Shown here: positions 1 to 8,401 of the stretch, one piece after another
How positions within the stretch are numbered: the stretch's first letter is position 1
Layout: each line of letters begins with the position of its first letter
Position numbers and translations under genes: made by a program
NCBI RefSeq assembly: GCF_902706225.1
Contig: NZ_CACSKB010000005.1
Coordinates: forward strand, 1 to 64,000
Direction of reading: 5' to 3'
Length of the DNA: 64,000 nucleotides
Origin: Microbacterium sp. 18062
Lineage (GTDB): Bacteria; Actinomycetota; Actinomycetes; Actinomycetales; Microbacteriaceae
Notes under the pieces: model-generated
Seen by the model: only the letters and a program-made list of their open reading frames with translations
Databases searched by the model: none
Told to the model about the DNA's origin: nothing

Positions 1-560
1 ACGGACAACACGATGCGGAGCTTCTTCTCCGCCGGGATCGTCGGGGGACGACTCATGATTCAGACCTTTCGATAGGGGCATTGCATCAGCAACTAACTAC
101 CCCTGCCAAACATTCTGACGCGCGACAAAGGGACTCAACGTCAGCGCCGGCGCCATCGTCAATGACGCCGTCCGGGCCGCCTTCGCCGCCTGAACGGGCT
201 GTGCGAGGCGAAATGGACGGCCGGTGGGCGCCCGGTCGTTCAATCCATCAAGTTCGTGAGGTCGGCTCTGGTCGAGGAATGATCTTCCTTGTCGGAGGTG
301 CTCACCGCCGTCCTCGAGACGGGCCGGACCGACGGTCGCGTCGACTATCCGCACGTACGGCGCTGACCTCCGCGACTTCACGGATCACTCAGTGGTGCGC
401 CTCTGGGTCAACCGGGAGGAGTGCACACCCTAAAGCTCACCGCGGCACGATCACGCCGGCTGTCTCGCACGTGTTGAGAAACTCCTCTACGCAGAGGGAT
501 GTCACTCGAGATCCTCACCAAGCCAGCACGTTTCTGCGTACTTCGGCCCGACAGTCAATG
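1..560. other. Left edge without a recognisable gene
   Basis: Frame 1 of the plus strand stays open from the window edge to a TAG at 73-75, so this could be the last 24 codons of a gene that starts outside the window. I do not recognise it. The rest of the stretch has only short overlapping open frames with poor codon usage and no ribosome binding sites. It may be degraded DNA left by earlier insertions next to the tRNA site. Confidence 0.4.
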
Positions 561-1175
561 TCACGTTCTCCGGGCTTGGATGATGACATCCCTAAGGGTG
601 ACTAGGGCATCGCCGCGCGAGGCGACGATGCGTTCGCGGATCTCGGCTGTGTGCACGACCCAGTCGCTTGGATCCAGGAGGTCCCGAACCTGCTCGATCC
701 TAGCGAGCGCATTCTCAGGGTGACCGTGGCTGCCACCGCTTCGATCGTCGTGGTGGTGGCCGACGATGAGGAGTGTCCCGCGAGGCGCTACCCACTCGGA
801 GATGCGTTGGTAGAAGGCGTGCTGTGGCATCGTGGGGTGGGCGTAGAACGTTGTCACGAGGTCGACCTGCTGGTCGGGTTCCCACTCGGTGAGGTCTGCT
901 TCAACCCACGTCACCGAACCGCCTTCGGCGTTGGAAGTGGTGCTGGCGGAGGCACGGGTGACGGCGTGTGGGGAGATATCGACCGCGGTGACGGCCCATC
1001 CATGCACAGCGAGCCATGCGGCCTCGGCGCCTTCGCCGCTGCCAGCATCGATCACCGTTCCGGGGCGCAGGTCGGTGAGCTCAGTATTCAGCGCGGGATG
1101 CGGGGGAAGGCTGCTCGGGCCGTGCGTACTGGCCCAGCGGGCTTCCCAGTAGTTCTTGTCGAACTCGTCGGTCAT
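561..1175 (-). CDS. Class I SAM-dependent methyltransferase
   Basis: A 204-residue protein starting MTDEFDKNYWEARW, which is the usual opening of small cytosolic class I methyltransferases of the UbiE/Tellurite-resistance type. Motif I is visible as VIDAGSGEGAEAAWLA near residue 40, followed by the acidic end of strand beta-2 (VTAVDISPHAV) and a motif IV region LVTTFYAHP. The substrate cannot be told from sequence. I chose the ATG at 1175 rather than a longer frame, because its ATGA overlaps the stop of the upstream tetR gene, indicating translational coupling. The pair therefore probably forms one transcript divergent from the exporter, and the methyltransferase may modify the compound sensed or exported. 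Confidence 0.8.
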   Translation of the reverse strand: MTDEFDKNYWEARWASTHGPSSLPPHPALNTELTDLRPGTVIDAGSGEGAEAAWLAVHGWAVTAVDISPHAVTRASASTTSNAEGGSVTWVEADLTEWEPDQQVDLVTTFYAHPTMPQHAFYQRISEWVAPRGTLLIVGHHHDDRSGGSHGHPENALARIEQVRDLLDPSDWVVHTAEIRERIVASRGDALVTLRDVIIQARRT

Positions 1176-1813
1176 CGCATGGTCGTTTCGTTGGCGCGGA
1201 CAAGTGCGGCTCGAACGCGCTTGTAGACGTCGTGAAGGACCGGCGGCGACGCGGATGGGGCTTGATCGGCGCAACACACCCATTCGTCGAAGGTGAGACG
1301 CATCCCGAGCACGAAGCTCTCCGCGACCGCGTGCGCGTCCAATGAGTCAATGCCGGGGCCATTGACGAGGGCTGCGGCGATGTGTTCGGCGAGCCGGGCG
1401 TCGCGTTCCAGCCCTGCCGCTAGCAGCGGCGGGTTATCGCGCATCAGGCGACGCACCCGAAGGAACAGATCGCGTCCTTCCTGGTCGGTATCGAACACCG
1501 CTGTCAGCTTCTCCCACGCGACCTCCAGCTGACGCAGCGGGCCGGATCTGGAGGTGCGCTCTGCTGCCGCGACCAACTCCGTGTCCACCCCTGCGTCGTC
1601 GATGAGGACCGCAGCTTCCTTGGTGGCGCAGTGCCGGAAGAACGTGGTGCGGGAGATTCCCGCGGCCGCGGCGATGTCTTCGATGGTGGTCGCCGCGTAC
1701 CCGTTGCGTTCGAACAGGTCGACGGTGGTGAACGCGATCATGCGCGTGAGTTCGCGACGGCGTCGCTCACGCAGATCGGGCGCTGGCGCCGGAGTTGGGG
1801 AATAGGAAGTCAC
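1172..1813 (-). CDS. TetR/AcrR family transcriptional repressor
   Basis: A 213-residue regulator with an N-terminal TetR helix-turn-helix (about residues 20-70; IEDIAAAAGISRTTFFRHCATKEA is the recognition region) and a variable C-terminal ligand domain. It is divergent from the MFS exporter at 1885, with 71 bp between the two starts. That gap contains a perfect palindrome. TetR proteins placed this way normally repress both themselves and the exporter until a ligand binds. It is coupled by a 4-bp overlap to the downstream methyltransferase. The family call is firm; the inducer is unknown. Confidence 0.9.
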   Translation of the reverse strand: MTSYSPTPAPAPDLRERRRRELTRMIAFTTVDLFERNGYAATTIEDIAAAAGISRTTFFRHCATKEAAVLIDDAGVDTELVAAAERTSRSGPLRQLEVAWEKLTAVFDTDQEGRDLFLRVRRLMRDNPPLLAAGLERDARLAEHIAAALVNGPGIDSLDAHAVAESFVLGMRLTFDEWVCCADQAPSASPPVLHDVYKRVRAALVRANETTMR

Positions 1814-1832
1814 GCTGCTAGGTTAGCACGCT

Positions 1833-1857
1833 GTACCCATATGGTACTGAGTACCAT
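1833..1857. promoter_or_regulatory. Probable TetR operator between tetR and the MFS exporter
   Basis: The sequence ATGGTACTGAGTACCAT (1841-1857) is a perfect inverted repeat around one central G. It overlaps a second one, GTACC-CATAT-GGTAC (1833-1847), so three GGTAC half-sites are interleaved. Its position in the short divergent gap makes it the obvious binding site for the adjacent TetR protein and places it over the exporter promoter. Confidence 0.7.
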
Positions 1858-1884
1858 TTACATACTTGATCCCAAGGAGACTCG

Positions 1885-3360
1885 ATGACCACCGTGCCCA
1901 TGCGTACTGCCCCACCGGCTGTCCCACTGAGAACCGGTCCCGCGATCGCCGTGTTGCTGGTCTCCGCGTTCGTCGTTGTGCTGAACGAGACGGCCATGGG
2001 GGTGTCGATCCCGCACATCATGGACGATTTCGGCGTCTCGGCCGCCTCCGCACAGTGGTTGACGACCGCGTTCATGCTGACCATGGCGGTGGTCATCCCC
2101 ATCACGGGCGTGCTGTTGCAGCGCTTCTCGCTGCGCCGCAACTTCTTCACCGCGATGGGGCTATTCGCGGCGGGGACCGCGATCGCCGCGTTCGCACCCG
2201 AATTCGAGGTGCTGCTGGCCGCGCGGATCGTGCAGGCAATGGGCACGGCGATCATGCTGCCGATGCTGTTCACGACCGTGATGCAGTTGGTCAAGCCCGA
2301 GCACCGGGGCCGCACGATGGGACTGGTCACGATCGTCACCGCGGCCGCCCCGGCCCTGGGCCCCACGGTGTCGGGCGTGATCGTGTCGTCGCTGGGATGG
2401 CGGTGGGTGTTCATCATCGTCCTCCCGATCGCCGTGCTCGCGATCGTCGCCGGGGCCGTGTGGCTGCGGAACGTGACCCCGACGATGCTCGCCCGGTTCG
2501 ACGTCCTCTCTGTGCTGATGTCCGCGGTCGGGTTCTCCGCCCTCATCTATGGTCTGGCGAGCATCGGCGAACAGGCCGAGCGCGAGGGTGGTCTGCCGTC
2601 CTGGATCCCGATCTTCGTCGGCGTCGTCGTCCTGACCGGACTGGTGGCACGGCAACTTGCGCTGCGCGACACCGACCGAGTGCTGCTGGATGTCCGCGTG
2701 TTCGCCGATCGCCTGTTCACTATGTCGACGATCACGATCGTGATCGTCTCCATCGCATTGTTCGGGTCGCTGATTCTGCTGCCACTCTACATCCAGCAAG
2801 TGCTCGGTGAGCCCGCCTACGTCGCCGGCCTCATGCTGTTGCCCGGCGGGGTCCTCTCCGGCGTGCTGGCGCCGTTCGTCGGCATGGCCTACGACAAGGT
2901 CGGCCCTCGCACCCTCATCTTCCCCGGAGCGATCATCGTCACCGGCGCGATGGCCGCGTTCTCCACCCTCGGGACGGATACCCCCGTGTGGCTAGTCATC
3001 GGCATGCACATGCTGCTCAGCGTCGGCGCCGCGATGATGATGACCCCGCTGATGACCACCGCGCTCGGCGCGGTAACCCCGAAGCTCTACGCGCACGCCA
3101 GCGCCATCGTGAACACCCTGCAACAGGTCTCCGGCGCCGCCGGCACCGCCCTGTTCATCACGCTGTTCACTGTCGCCGCCACCGCCGCCACCGCCAGCAC
3201 CGGCGAGAACCCGCTCACCGCCCTCGCTGGCGGTGTGGGCACCGCATTCGGTGTCGGCGCGGTAATCAGCGCCGCCGGAATCATCCTCGCGCTGTTCCTG
3301 CGCAAGCCACCCGCCCCCACCATGCCGGCAGAGGCCGACCAGAAGGAGGTCGCCGTATGA
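1885..3360 (+). CDS. DHA2-type MFS drug exporter (EmrB/QacA-like)
   Basis: A 491-residue integral membrane protein with about 14 hydrophobic segments, the size and topology of 14-TM DHA2 proton-driven multidrug exporters. The N-terminal part has the family signature VVVLNETAMGVSIPHIMDDFGVS and, later, the motif-C-like GPTVSGVIVSSLGWRWVF. The ATG at 1885 follows AAGGAG at 1874-1879. It overlaps the next gene by ATGA, so exporter and oxidoreductase were made as one operon. The divergent TetR and its operator suggest substrate-induced expression. The exported compound cannot be deduced. Confidence 0.9.
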   Translation: MTTVPMRTAPPAVPLRTGPAIAVLLVSAFVVVLNETAMGVSIPHIMDDFGVSAASAQWLTTAFMLTMAVVIPITGVLLQRFSLRRNFFTAMGLFAAGTAIAAFAPEFEVLLAARIVQAMGTAIMLPMLFTTVMQLVKPEHRGRTMGLVTIVTAAAPALGPTVSGVIVSSLGWRWVFIIVLPIAVLAIVAGAVWLRNVTPTMLARFDVLSVLMSAVGFSALIYGLASIGEQAEREGGLPSWIPIFVGVVVLTGLVARQLALRDTDRVLLDVRVFADRLFTMSTITIVIVSIALFGSLILLPLYIQQVLGEPAYVAGLMLLPGGVLSGVLAPFVGMAYDKVGPRTLIFPGAIIVTGAMAAFSTLGTDTPVWLVIGMHMLLSVGAAMMMTPLMTTALGAVTPKLYAHASAIVNTLQQVSGAAGTALFITLFTVAATAATASTGENPLTALAGGVGTAFGVGAVISAAGIILALFLRKPPAPTMPAEADQKEVAV

Positions 3361-3797
3361 GCACCATCGAGACCGAGATCGTCGTCGTGGGCGGCGGGCC
3401 CGCCGGCCTGTCCGCGGCACTCACCCTCTCTCGCGCGCGTCGCCGCATCATCGTCATCGACAACGGCGAGCCCCGCAACGCCTCCACGCTGGGCGCGCAT
3501 GGCCTCCTCGGTCAGGAAGGCATAGGCCCGTTCGAACTGCTGCGGAAGGGGCGTGAGGAGGTCGCCTCATACGGTGGTCAGGTCATCACCGGCCGGGTCA
3601 CCGATGCCCGCGCCGAAGGAAACGGCTTCCGTGTCCGCACCGACGCAGGCCACGATGTGACCGCACACACGGTGCTGCTGGCCACCGGCACCCGCGACAA
3701 TCTGCCCGACATCCCCGGCTTGGCTGCGCGATGGGGCAAGGACGTCATCCACTGCTTTTCTGTCGGGATGACAGGATTTGAACCTGCGACCCCCTGA
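3357..3797 (+). pseudogene. Truncated thioredoxin-reductase-like FAD oxidoreductase
   Basis: The first about 130 residues are a normal Rossmann FAD-binding domain: VVVGGGPAGLSAALTLSRAR at the start, then a second nucleotide-loop region ending LLATGTRDNLPDIPG. Relatives run about 300 residues and continue with HCPYC, the redox-active pair. Here the frame reaches only the first Cys of that motif (DVIHC) and then runs into tRNA-Pro sequence, stopping at a TGA at 3795-3797 within the presumed integration core. The NADPH domain and active site are lost, so it should be inactive. It begins at an ATG overlapping the exporter stop. The break at the att site shows that recombination at this tRNA removed the gene's second half. 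Confidence 0.85.
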
Positions 3798-3804
3798 CCC
3801 CCAG
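3761..3804 (-). repeat. Left attachment repeat: 3' half of tRNA-Pro(GGG)
   Basis: These 44 bp are identical to 54906-54949 and correspond to the tRNA from the anticodon loop to the 3' end plus three downstream bases. The identity ends exactly after TGACCCCCAG (3795-3804). That 10-bp piece of the anticodon loop and stem is the likely crossover core and recurs again at 55020-55029. The left half of the split tRNA has no D-arm and cannot function. Confidence 0.85.
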
Positions 3805-3900
3805 GTAGACGGTTCGGCCTGGTTCCTTGGTTTTCCGCACCTCGATGCCCCTCCAACGGCGTCATTTCACGTCACGACTTGCATGGATTGCTTGCATCAG

Positions 3901-3918
3901 GTCCCGGTCAGGTCCCGG
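3901..3918 (+). repeat. Paired GTCCCGG sites, candidate left integrase arm sites
   Basis: GTCCCGG occurs at 3901-3907 and 3912-3918, 11 bp apart, about 100 bp inside the left end. The same heptamer pair with the same 11-bp period and orientation occurs at 54762-54779 near the right end. Tyrosine integrases bind short direct repeats in the element arms, so these are candidates. The stretch 3805-4022 otherwise has no gene. Confidence 0.5.
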
Positions 3919-4022
3919 TTCTTGGCAGCCGTTCGCACCTTCGTCGGGGGTATACGTGGGTTTCTGGAGGCGTCCGAAGCGGCCTCCTCTCCCGATAAGG
4001 CGCGTTCCGCAGACGCGTCTCT

Positions 4023-5009
4023 TTACAGCAGATCCCGCACGCGATGCACGCTCGCGACAGCAGCCTCCAGCGAGATGAGCTCTCCGTAGATGAGCTGTTG
4101 CGCGACGTTGTATCCGGTCTCGATGGCGTCACGCGATGAGTGTTTTGGGTCGAACGCCGGACTCAACGCGTATCCGTCGGCTGGCCGCATCGTCGAAGAG
4201 AAACCTGCGGCAACGCTTTGCTGCTCGATGTCGTCGATGAGTCGCCGCTTGTCCGCAGGGCCGATCGTTTCGAGCACGCCCGCCACTTGCTCGTTCTCCA
4301 CGAGGCGGTGGATGTCGTAGAAGTGGCGGCCGTGCTTCAACAGGGCGGCAGTGTCGTTCCGGCTCGCCGCGTCGTGGACGGCAGCGAGCTTCTCGAACAG
4401 GGTGCGCTCTGGTGCCAGCACATTGACCTCGAAGGACGTGAACTCTTCCCATGCCGACTCGTCATCACCAAGCACGGTGATTGCGTGATCTGCGATGAGC
4501 GATCGATACTGGTGCGGCGCAGATGGCTGAGTTCCGCCCCTGCTCCCCAGCTCGAGGAGCACGCCCTCCTTCAACGAGGAGTCTTGGCGTGCGGTCGGGT
4601 AGACATAAGTCGTGTAGCGCTTGATGCCCGTCGTCGAGGAACCGACGGTGACCTGATTGTTCGCCAAACCCAGGTGGCTCCTAGCCGCCTCGTCTACCGC
4701 CTTCAAGACTTTGTGTCGAGCGTTCAAAGAGGCTTCAGCGGGGAACTCTGCGAGCAGGTCGACGTCTTCCGAGAACCGATCCACGATGCCGAACACCCGA
4801 CTTAGACTCGTCCCACCCTTGAACGTGAACGTCACCGCAGAGAGGGATCCATCCGGCAGAGTGATCACTCTTCCAGCGCTGGCCGCTCGAAGGACCTCGG
4901 TAACCCAGAAGTCCTTCTCAACGTAGACCGCTGGCATCCCCAACGCGTCGGAGGTCACACCGATGAGTGCGTCAAGGTCGTCCGGGTGATCCCGAAGCCG
5001 CTCACTCAA
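4023..5009 (-). CDS. AbiEii/AbiGii-type nucleotidyltransferase toxin
   Basis: A 328-residue member of the AbiEii family, the toxin half of type IV toxin-antitoxin abortive infection systems. The nucleotidyltransferase signature is visible as FKGGTSLSRVFGIVDRFSEDVDL (about residues 63-87), giving the GGTSLS and DxD catalytic elements. Family members use nucleotides to disable the cell after phage attack. The start codon is a TTG (5009-5007) that overlaps the stop of the antitoxin gene, so the toxin should be made only by coupled translation. It is the first gene inside the left end of the ICE, where it can also help retain the element. Confidence 0.85.
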   Translation of the reverse strand: MSERLRDHPDDLDALIGVTSDALGMPAVYVEKDFWVTEVLRAASAGRVITLPDGSLSAVTFTFKGGTSLSRVFGIVDRFSEDVDLLAEFPAEASLNARHKVLKAVDEAARSHLGLANNQVTVGSSTTGIKRYTTYVYPTARQDSSLKEGVLLELGSRGGTQPSAPHQYRSLIADHAITVLGDDESAWEEFTSFEVNVLAPERTLFEKLAAVHDAASRNDTAALLKHGRHFYDIHRLVENEQVAGVLETIGPADKRRLIDDIEQQSVAAGFSSTMRPADGYALSPAFDPKHSSRDAIETGYNVAQQLIYGELISLEAAVASVHRVRDLL

Positions 5010-5599
5010 TGGGCCGCCAAATCGGTGACGAGTCTGTCGAAGCTCTCTCGCACGCTGGTGTTTCGCTCCCCGGCGACGGCGGTACGAAGAGACTCCTCAC
5101 GCACTTCCTTCTTGGCAAGGGCGTCTCGGACTCGCGCTACCAGGGCGTTCCACCCTGCTTCGATGTATACGTCGGGGGCACGCATCAGTTCGAGGAGGCC
5201 GATCTCCTTCGCGTTGAGCTTCGCACGCTCCTTGTTCCGTCTAGCGTGCTGGGTCACCCCTGGGATCGGATCCGTTGTCCAGAGCGTCGCGACATGGAAC
5301 GACGAAGGAATCTGGGTCGTCACGCCCCACTCGCGCGCAGCGGAGTACCCGGTCGGGCCGCTTCCCGCTTCGCCGAGCACTTCCCTGGCAACCTCTTCCA
5401 CACGGGGACGTGTCATCCCATACCGCGTCTTCGCGCCGCGGTAGTACAAGCCCCGACGGACAGGCAACAACTCGCCGCTCCGGGCAGCTCGTGACGCGGC
5501 CTGACGCGCGGCGGCCGCAGTGCCCGGCAGCCGGCTGACGTGAACGAAGGACCGCTCGGGGGCACTCCGAATCACAGCCGACGGGGACAGGACACTCAT
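5006..5599 (-). CDS. AbiEi-type antitoxin
   Basis: A 197-residue protein with an N-terminal winged-helix segment (ARQAASRAARSGELLPVRRGLYYRG, about residues 30-55) typical of AbiEi antitoxins, followed by a variable C-terminal domain. AbiEi proteins neutralise AbiEii and repress their own operon by binding inverted repeats at the promoter. A matching inverted repeat overlaps this gene's start. I chose the ATG at 5599 because the upstream residues are atypical. With the -10-like TAAGCT only about 10 bp away, the mRNA may be leaderless. Confidence 0.8.
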   Translation of the reverse strand: MSVLSPSAVIRSAPERSFVHVSRLPGTAAAARQAASRAARSGELLPVRRGLYYRGAKTRYGMTRPRVEEVAREVLGEAGSGPTGYSAAREWGVTTQIPSSFHVATLWTTDPIPGVTQHARRNKERAKLNAKEIGLLELMRAPDVYIEAGWNALVARVRDALAKKEVREESLRTAVAGERNTSVRESFDRLVTDLAAH

Positions 5600-5628
5600 G
5601 TCACGAAAGCTTACCGGGAACGTGACAT
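5598..5628. promoter_or_regulatory. Inverted repeat at the abiEi start, probable autoregulatory operator
   Basis: ATGTCACG (5598-5605) and CGTGACAT (5621-5628) are perfect complements separated by 15 bp, covering the start codon and the probable -10 of the operon. AbiEi antitoxins are known to autoregulate through inverted repeats of this size, so this is most simply its operator. Confidence 0.65.
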
Positions 5629-5935
5629 CTAGACAAGTGCACCTCGAGACTCGGCGCGAGCATGCGATGTGCCGGGCACTCAGCAGGCCAGGAGGCAGCG
5701 GTCGCGATAGCGGCGAAGGGCGACACACCGCTCCAGTGTCATCGTCACCCCACCAACACGGCCGTGCCGAACAGCTTCCTCAAGTCGCTCGTCGTTCGCC
5801 TCGATATGACCCTGCCCGATCGACACATCGTCAGTCACCAGGCTGCCAGACTTGCCGGGACCAATCGCGGCTGCTCTCCGACCTACCGAGCACGGATTCG
5901 GTCAATGTCGCCCACCCAGGGTAAAACTGTTGGAC
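5629..5935. other. Intergenic stretch between abiE and the methyltransferase
   Basis: About 300 bp between two divergently transcribed genes. I see no convincing small gene. It must hold the promoter for the DNA methyltransferase, but no clear -35/-10 pair stands out and there is no strong ribosome binding site before its ATG. Confidence 0.4.
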
Positions 5936-7657
5936 ATGCCCGCAAGCCTGCCCCCTGCCCTCGAACGGTGGCTACGGGACCCCTCGCACGGGGAAGTCGA
6001 GGCCACGTGGGTTCCGGGACTAACAGCCCGCGAACGGAAGGCACTTTTCGCGGCTGGAGGCGTAGCGCGCGGCCTCCTGGCAGCAGATCAGATGAAGGAG
6101 TTGCCGGTCGAGGTCCGCCAGTGGATGGACGAGGCTCCTGAGCCGCCCAGTGACGCGCTTGAGCTGTTCCGCGCAACGATCGAGCATGGTCCGGATGAGG
6201 CCTTCGCGAGCCTCTACTCAGTGATTGTGAGCCGTGCGCATCGCCGCCAGCTTGGCACCTTCTTCACGCCAGCCGCTGAGGTAAAGCTCATGCTGGATCT
6301 CTGGATGGAGGCTGAGCAGTCACCGCCTCACACTGTTGTGGACGTGGGAGCGGGCGTCGGCGTCTTCACTGCAGAGGCCGCCAAGCGCTGGCCGAAAGCA
6401 CACGTCGTCGCGGTCGACATCAACCCGGTGACTCTCGGGCTGCTCGCCGTCCGCCTCTTCTCGGAACATGCTCCCGACAAGTCCTCCGATTTGCAGGACA
6501 GAGTGACGCTCGTTCGGCGCGACTACACCGAGTGGCTCTCAAGCGAAGACGCACCCACCCCCGGTGGGAGGCTCATTCTTGGCAATCCTCCGTACACTCG
6601 TGCTCAACTCATGAGCGTTGAGGAGCGTCAGCGGCTTCACGAGCTGACCGACGGAGTGTGCGGGTCGCGGGCAAGCCTGTCGACTCTGATCACGGCACTC
6701 ACCTTCCAGCACCTTGCTCCGAGCGATGGTCTGAGTTTGCTGCTTCCCGCTCAGTGGCTCGAATCTCAGTACGCGCGCGACCTTCGCGGAGCGATCTGGA
6801 ATGCTTCGCGACGCGCCGTCGAGCTCAGGTTGGTTGAGTCGGAAGACCTCTTCGGGGGTGCGCAGGTGGATGCGGTCGCATTGGTGATCGGCACGCAGCA
6901 GCCAGCCATCCAGGCGTTCCGTGTGGCGCGCTGGCGGGACGCCGAGCCGAGAGCGCTGGCTCGTCAAGATGAGAACCCGGCATCGTGGCGTAGGCCGTTC
7001 GACAACGACAGCGGGACCACTGCCGAGCGCGCGACGGTCGCACTCTCTGATTTGGCTGACGTGAAGCGTGGCGTAGCAACCGGGGCGAACCGCACGTTCA
7101 TCCTGCACGGAGACGCTGCGGAGATACTCCCCGAGTCTGCTAGGAAGCGCGTCATCACCCGGCTAGTCGAGTTCGGTGACCAGCTATCCGAGGAGGGCGT
7201 CGACGGCGCGTCGTCACGCGCAGCAGGTTGGCTCCTCACTATCACACCTTCACAGGTTGCATCCAGTCACGAGCTTCGTACTCTGATCGACGCCGCCGAG
7301 GAGCAACACATCCACGAGCGGGTACTTTGCGCATCGCGACGCGACTGGTACGACCTCACGGCGGAGGTTCGCAAGCCTGACGTGCTGGTCGGAGCGATGA
7401 CGCAGGATCGCTTCCGACTCGTAGAGAACCTGATCGGGGCCACGCATACGAACAACCTGTACGGCTTCACGTGGCATCAGGACGTCAGCGTGACGACGCG
7501 CAGGCGCGTACTGGAGTGGCTCAGGTCGGACGACGGTCAAGCCGCACTGACGAGCGTAGCCCGGCGTCAGGGCGCCGGGCTACTCAAACTCGAGCCGGGC
7601 GCGCTCCGTGCGGTTCGCATTCCACTATCCGTGGCAGAAGAGTCAACTCACCGCTGA
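5936..7657 (+). CDS. N6-adenine DNA methyltransferase (NPPY class, Eco57I-like)
   Basis: A 573-residue protein whose motif I (VVDVGAGVGVFTAEAAKRW, about residue 134) binds SAM and whose motif IV (LGNPPYTRA, about residue 216) is the adenine N6-methyltransferase catalytic site. The region just before motif I (RRQLGTFFTPAAEVKLML) is shared with Eco57I-like and type IIG enzymes. The C-terminal part (KRGVATGANRTFIL) looks like their target recognition region. No nuclease domain is evident in this chain. It is convergent with, and overlaps by 15 bp, the operon holding a nuclease and a helicase, so it probably supplies the protective methylation. The start at 5936 was chosen over a longer, less typical N-terminus. 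Confidence 0.85.
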   Translation: MPASLPPALERWLRDPSHGEVEATWVPGLTARERKALFAAGGVARGLLAADQMKELPVEVRQWMDEAPEPPSDALELFRATIEHGPDEAFASLYSVIVSRAHRRQLGTFFTPAAEVKLMLDLWMEAEQSPPHTVVDVGAGVGVFTAEAAKRWPKAHVVAVDINPVTLGLLAVRLFSEHAPDKSSDLQDRVTLVRRDYTEWLSSEDAPTPGGRLILGNPPYTRAQLMSVEERQRLHELTDGVCGSRASLSTLITALTFQHLAPSDGLSLLLPAQWLESQYARDLRGAIWNASRRAVELRLVESEDLFGGAQVDAVALVIGTQQPAIQAFRVARWRDAEPRALARQDENPASWRRPFDNDSGTTAERATVALSDLADVKRGVATGANRTFILHGDAAEILPESARKRVITRLVEFGDQLSEEGVDGASSRAAGWLLTITPSQVASSHELRTLIDAAEEQHIHERVLCASRRDWYDLTAEVRKPDVLVGAMTQDRFRLVENLIGATHTNNLYGFTWHQDVSVTTRRRVLEWLRSDDGQAALTSVARRQGAGLLKLEPGALRAVRIPLSVAEESTHR

Positions 7658-8398
7658 CGGCACGCTGGGAAAGAGTGCCGCGATCGGCAGACTTACGAGC
7701 GCTTCGGTCCAGCGACCATTGGCGTCGTCCGGCAAGTATCGTTCGAGCTCAGTCGCGCGGCACCAGCCCAGAATCGCGACCACATCCTCGCGTTCTCGGC
7801 ACGCCACCAGCGCCCAAGTGAGGGGATTACGTCGCCCAACGTCGAACTCGTTGCGTGTCAGGTAGAAGCGGAAGATCTGCGCTGAGAAGGATCCGGTCGT
7901 CTTGACTTCGAGTTTGCGTGGTCCGTTCGTAGTTGTCGGCGCGCTGACATCGAATCCGAAGCGATCGCTGACGAGGCTGACGCGCTGCACCTGCAGGGCC
8001 AGGTCGCGGCGCCCCAGTGTGAGAAGCTCTTCAACACACCATGCCGCGACGGCTTCCTCCCCGCGCGCGCCAAGCATCGCCCGAGCGGCATCGTCGCCGC
8101 TCTCTGCATGTTCAGCATCGCCTAGCAGTTCAGCGAGTAGTTGCAGGGCTACATCGTCTCCGAGCGGCAAGAGCGCAGACAGGGACTCGTGATGTCGGGT
8201 CACGTCCTCGGCAAACTCAACCAATGAGCGTGTGCGAAGCAGCCGGAGGGCGTTGTCGAGATCCTGGCGGGGGAATCGGCCCTGAGTCACGGCGCCATGG
8301 AACGCCGCGTCTAGAGCGGCGGAAGTTGACCCGTGTTCATCGATCGCCCGCACCACCCATAGGGCAGCGCCTACCTGATAGAGGGTAACCGGTGCCAT
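7643..8398 (-). CDS. NO-VEIN/DUF3883-domain protein, probable nuclease subunit
   Basis: A 251-residue protein with an all-helical N-terminal half and a C-terminal DUF3883/NO-VEIN domain. That domain shows FGFDVSAPTTTNGPRKLEVK near residue 150 (an E-x-K as in PD-(D/E)xK nucleases) and then FRFYLTRNEFDVGRRN. These domains occur in restriction and phage-defence loci. It is the last gene of the leftward operon, 3 bp after the helicase stop in transcriptional order reversed (the helicase gene ends at 8402, this one starts at 8398). The nuclease role is inferred from the fold family and context. Confidence 0.7.
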   Translation of the reverse strand: MAPVTLYQVGAALWVVRAIDEHGSTSAALDAAFHGAVTQGRFPRQDLDNALRLLRTRSLVEFAEDVTRHHESLSALLPLGDDVALQLLAELLGDAEHAESGDDAARAMLGARGEEAVAAWCVEELLTLGRRDLALQVQRVSLVSDRFGFDVSAPTTTNGPRKLEVKTTGSFSAQIFRFYLTRNEFDVGRRNPLTWALVACREREDVVAILGWCRATELERYLPDDANGRWTEALVSLPIAALFPSVPSAVS

Positions 8399-8401
8399 AG
8401 G

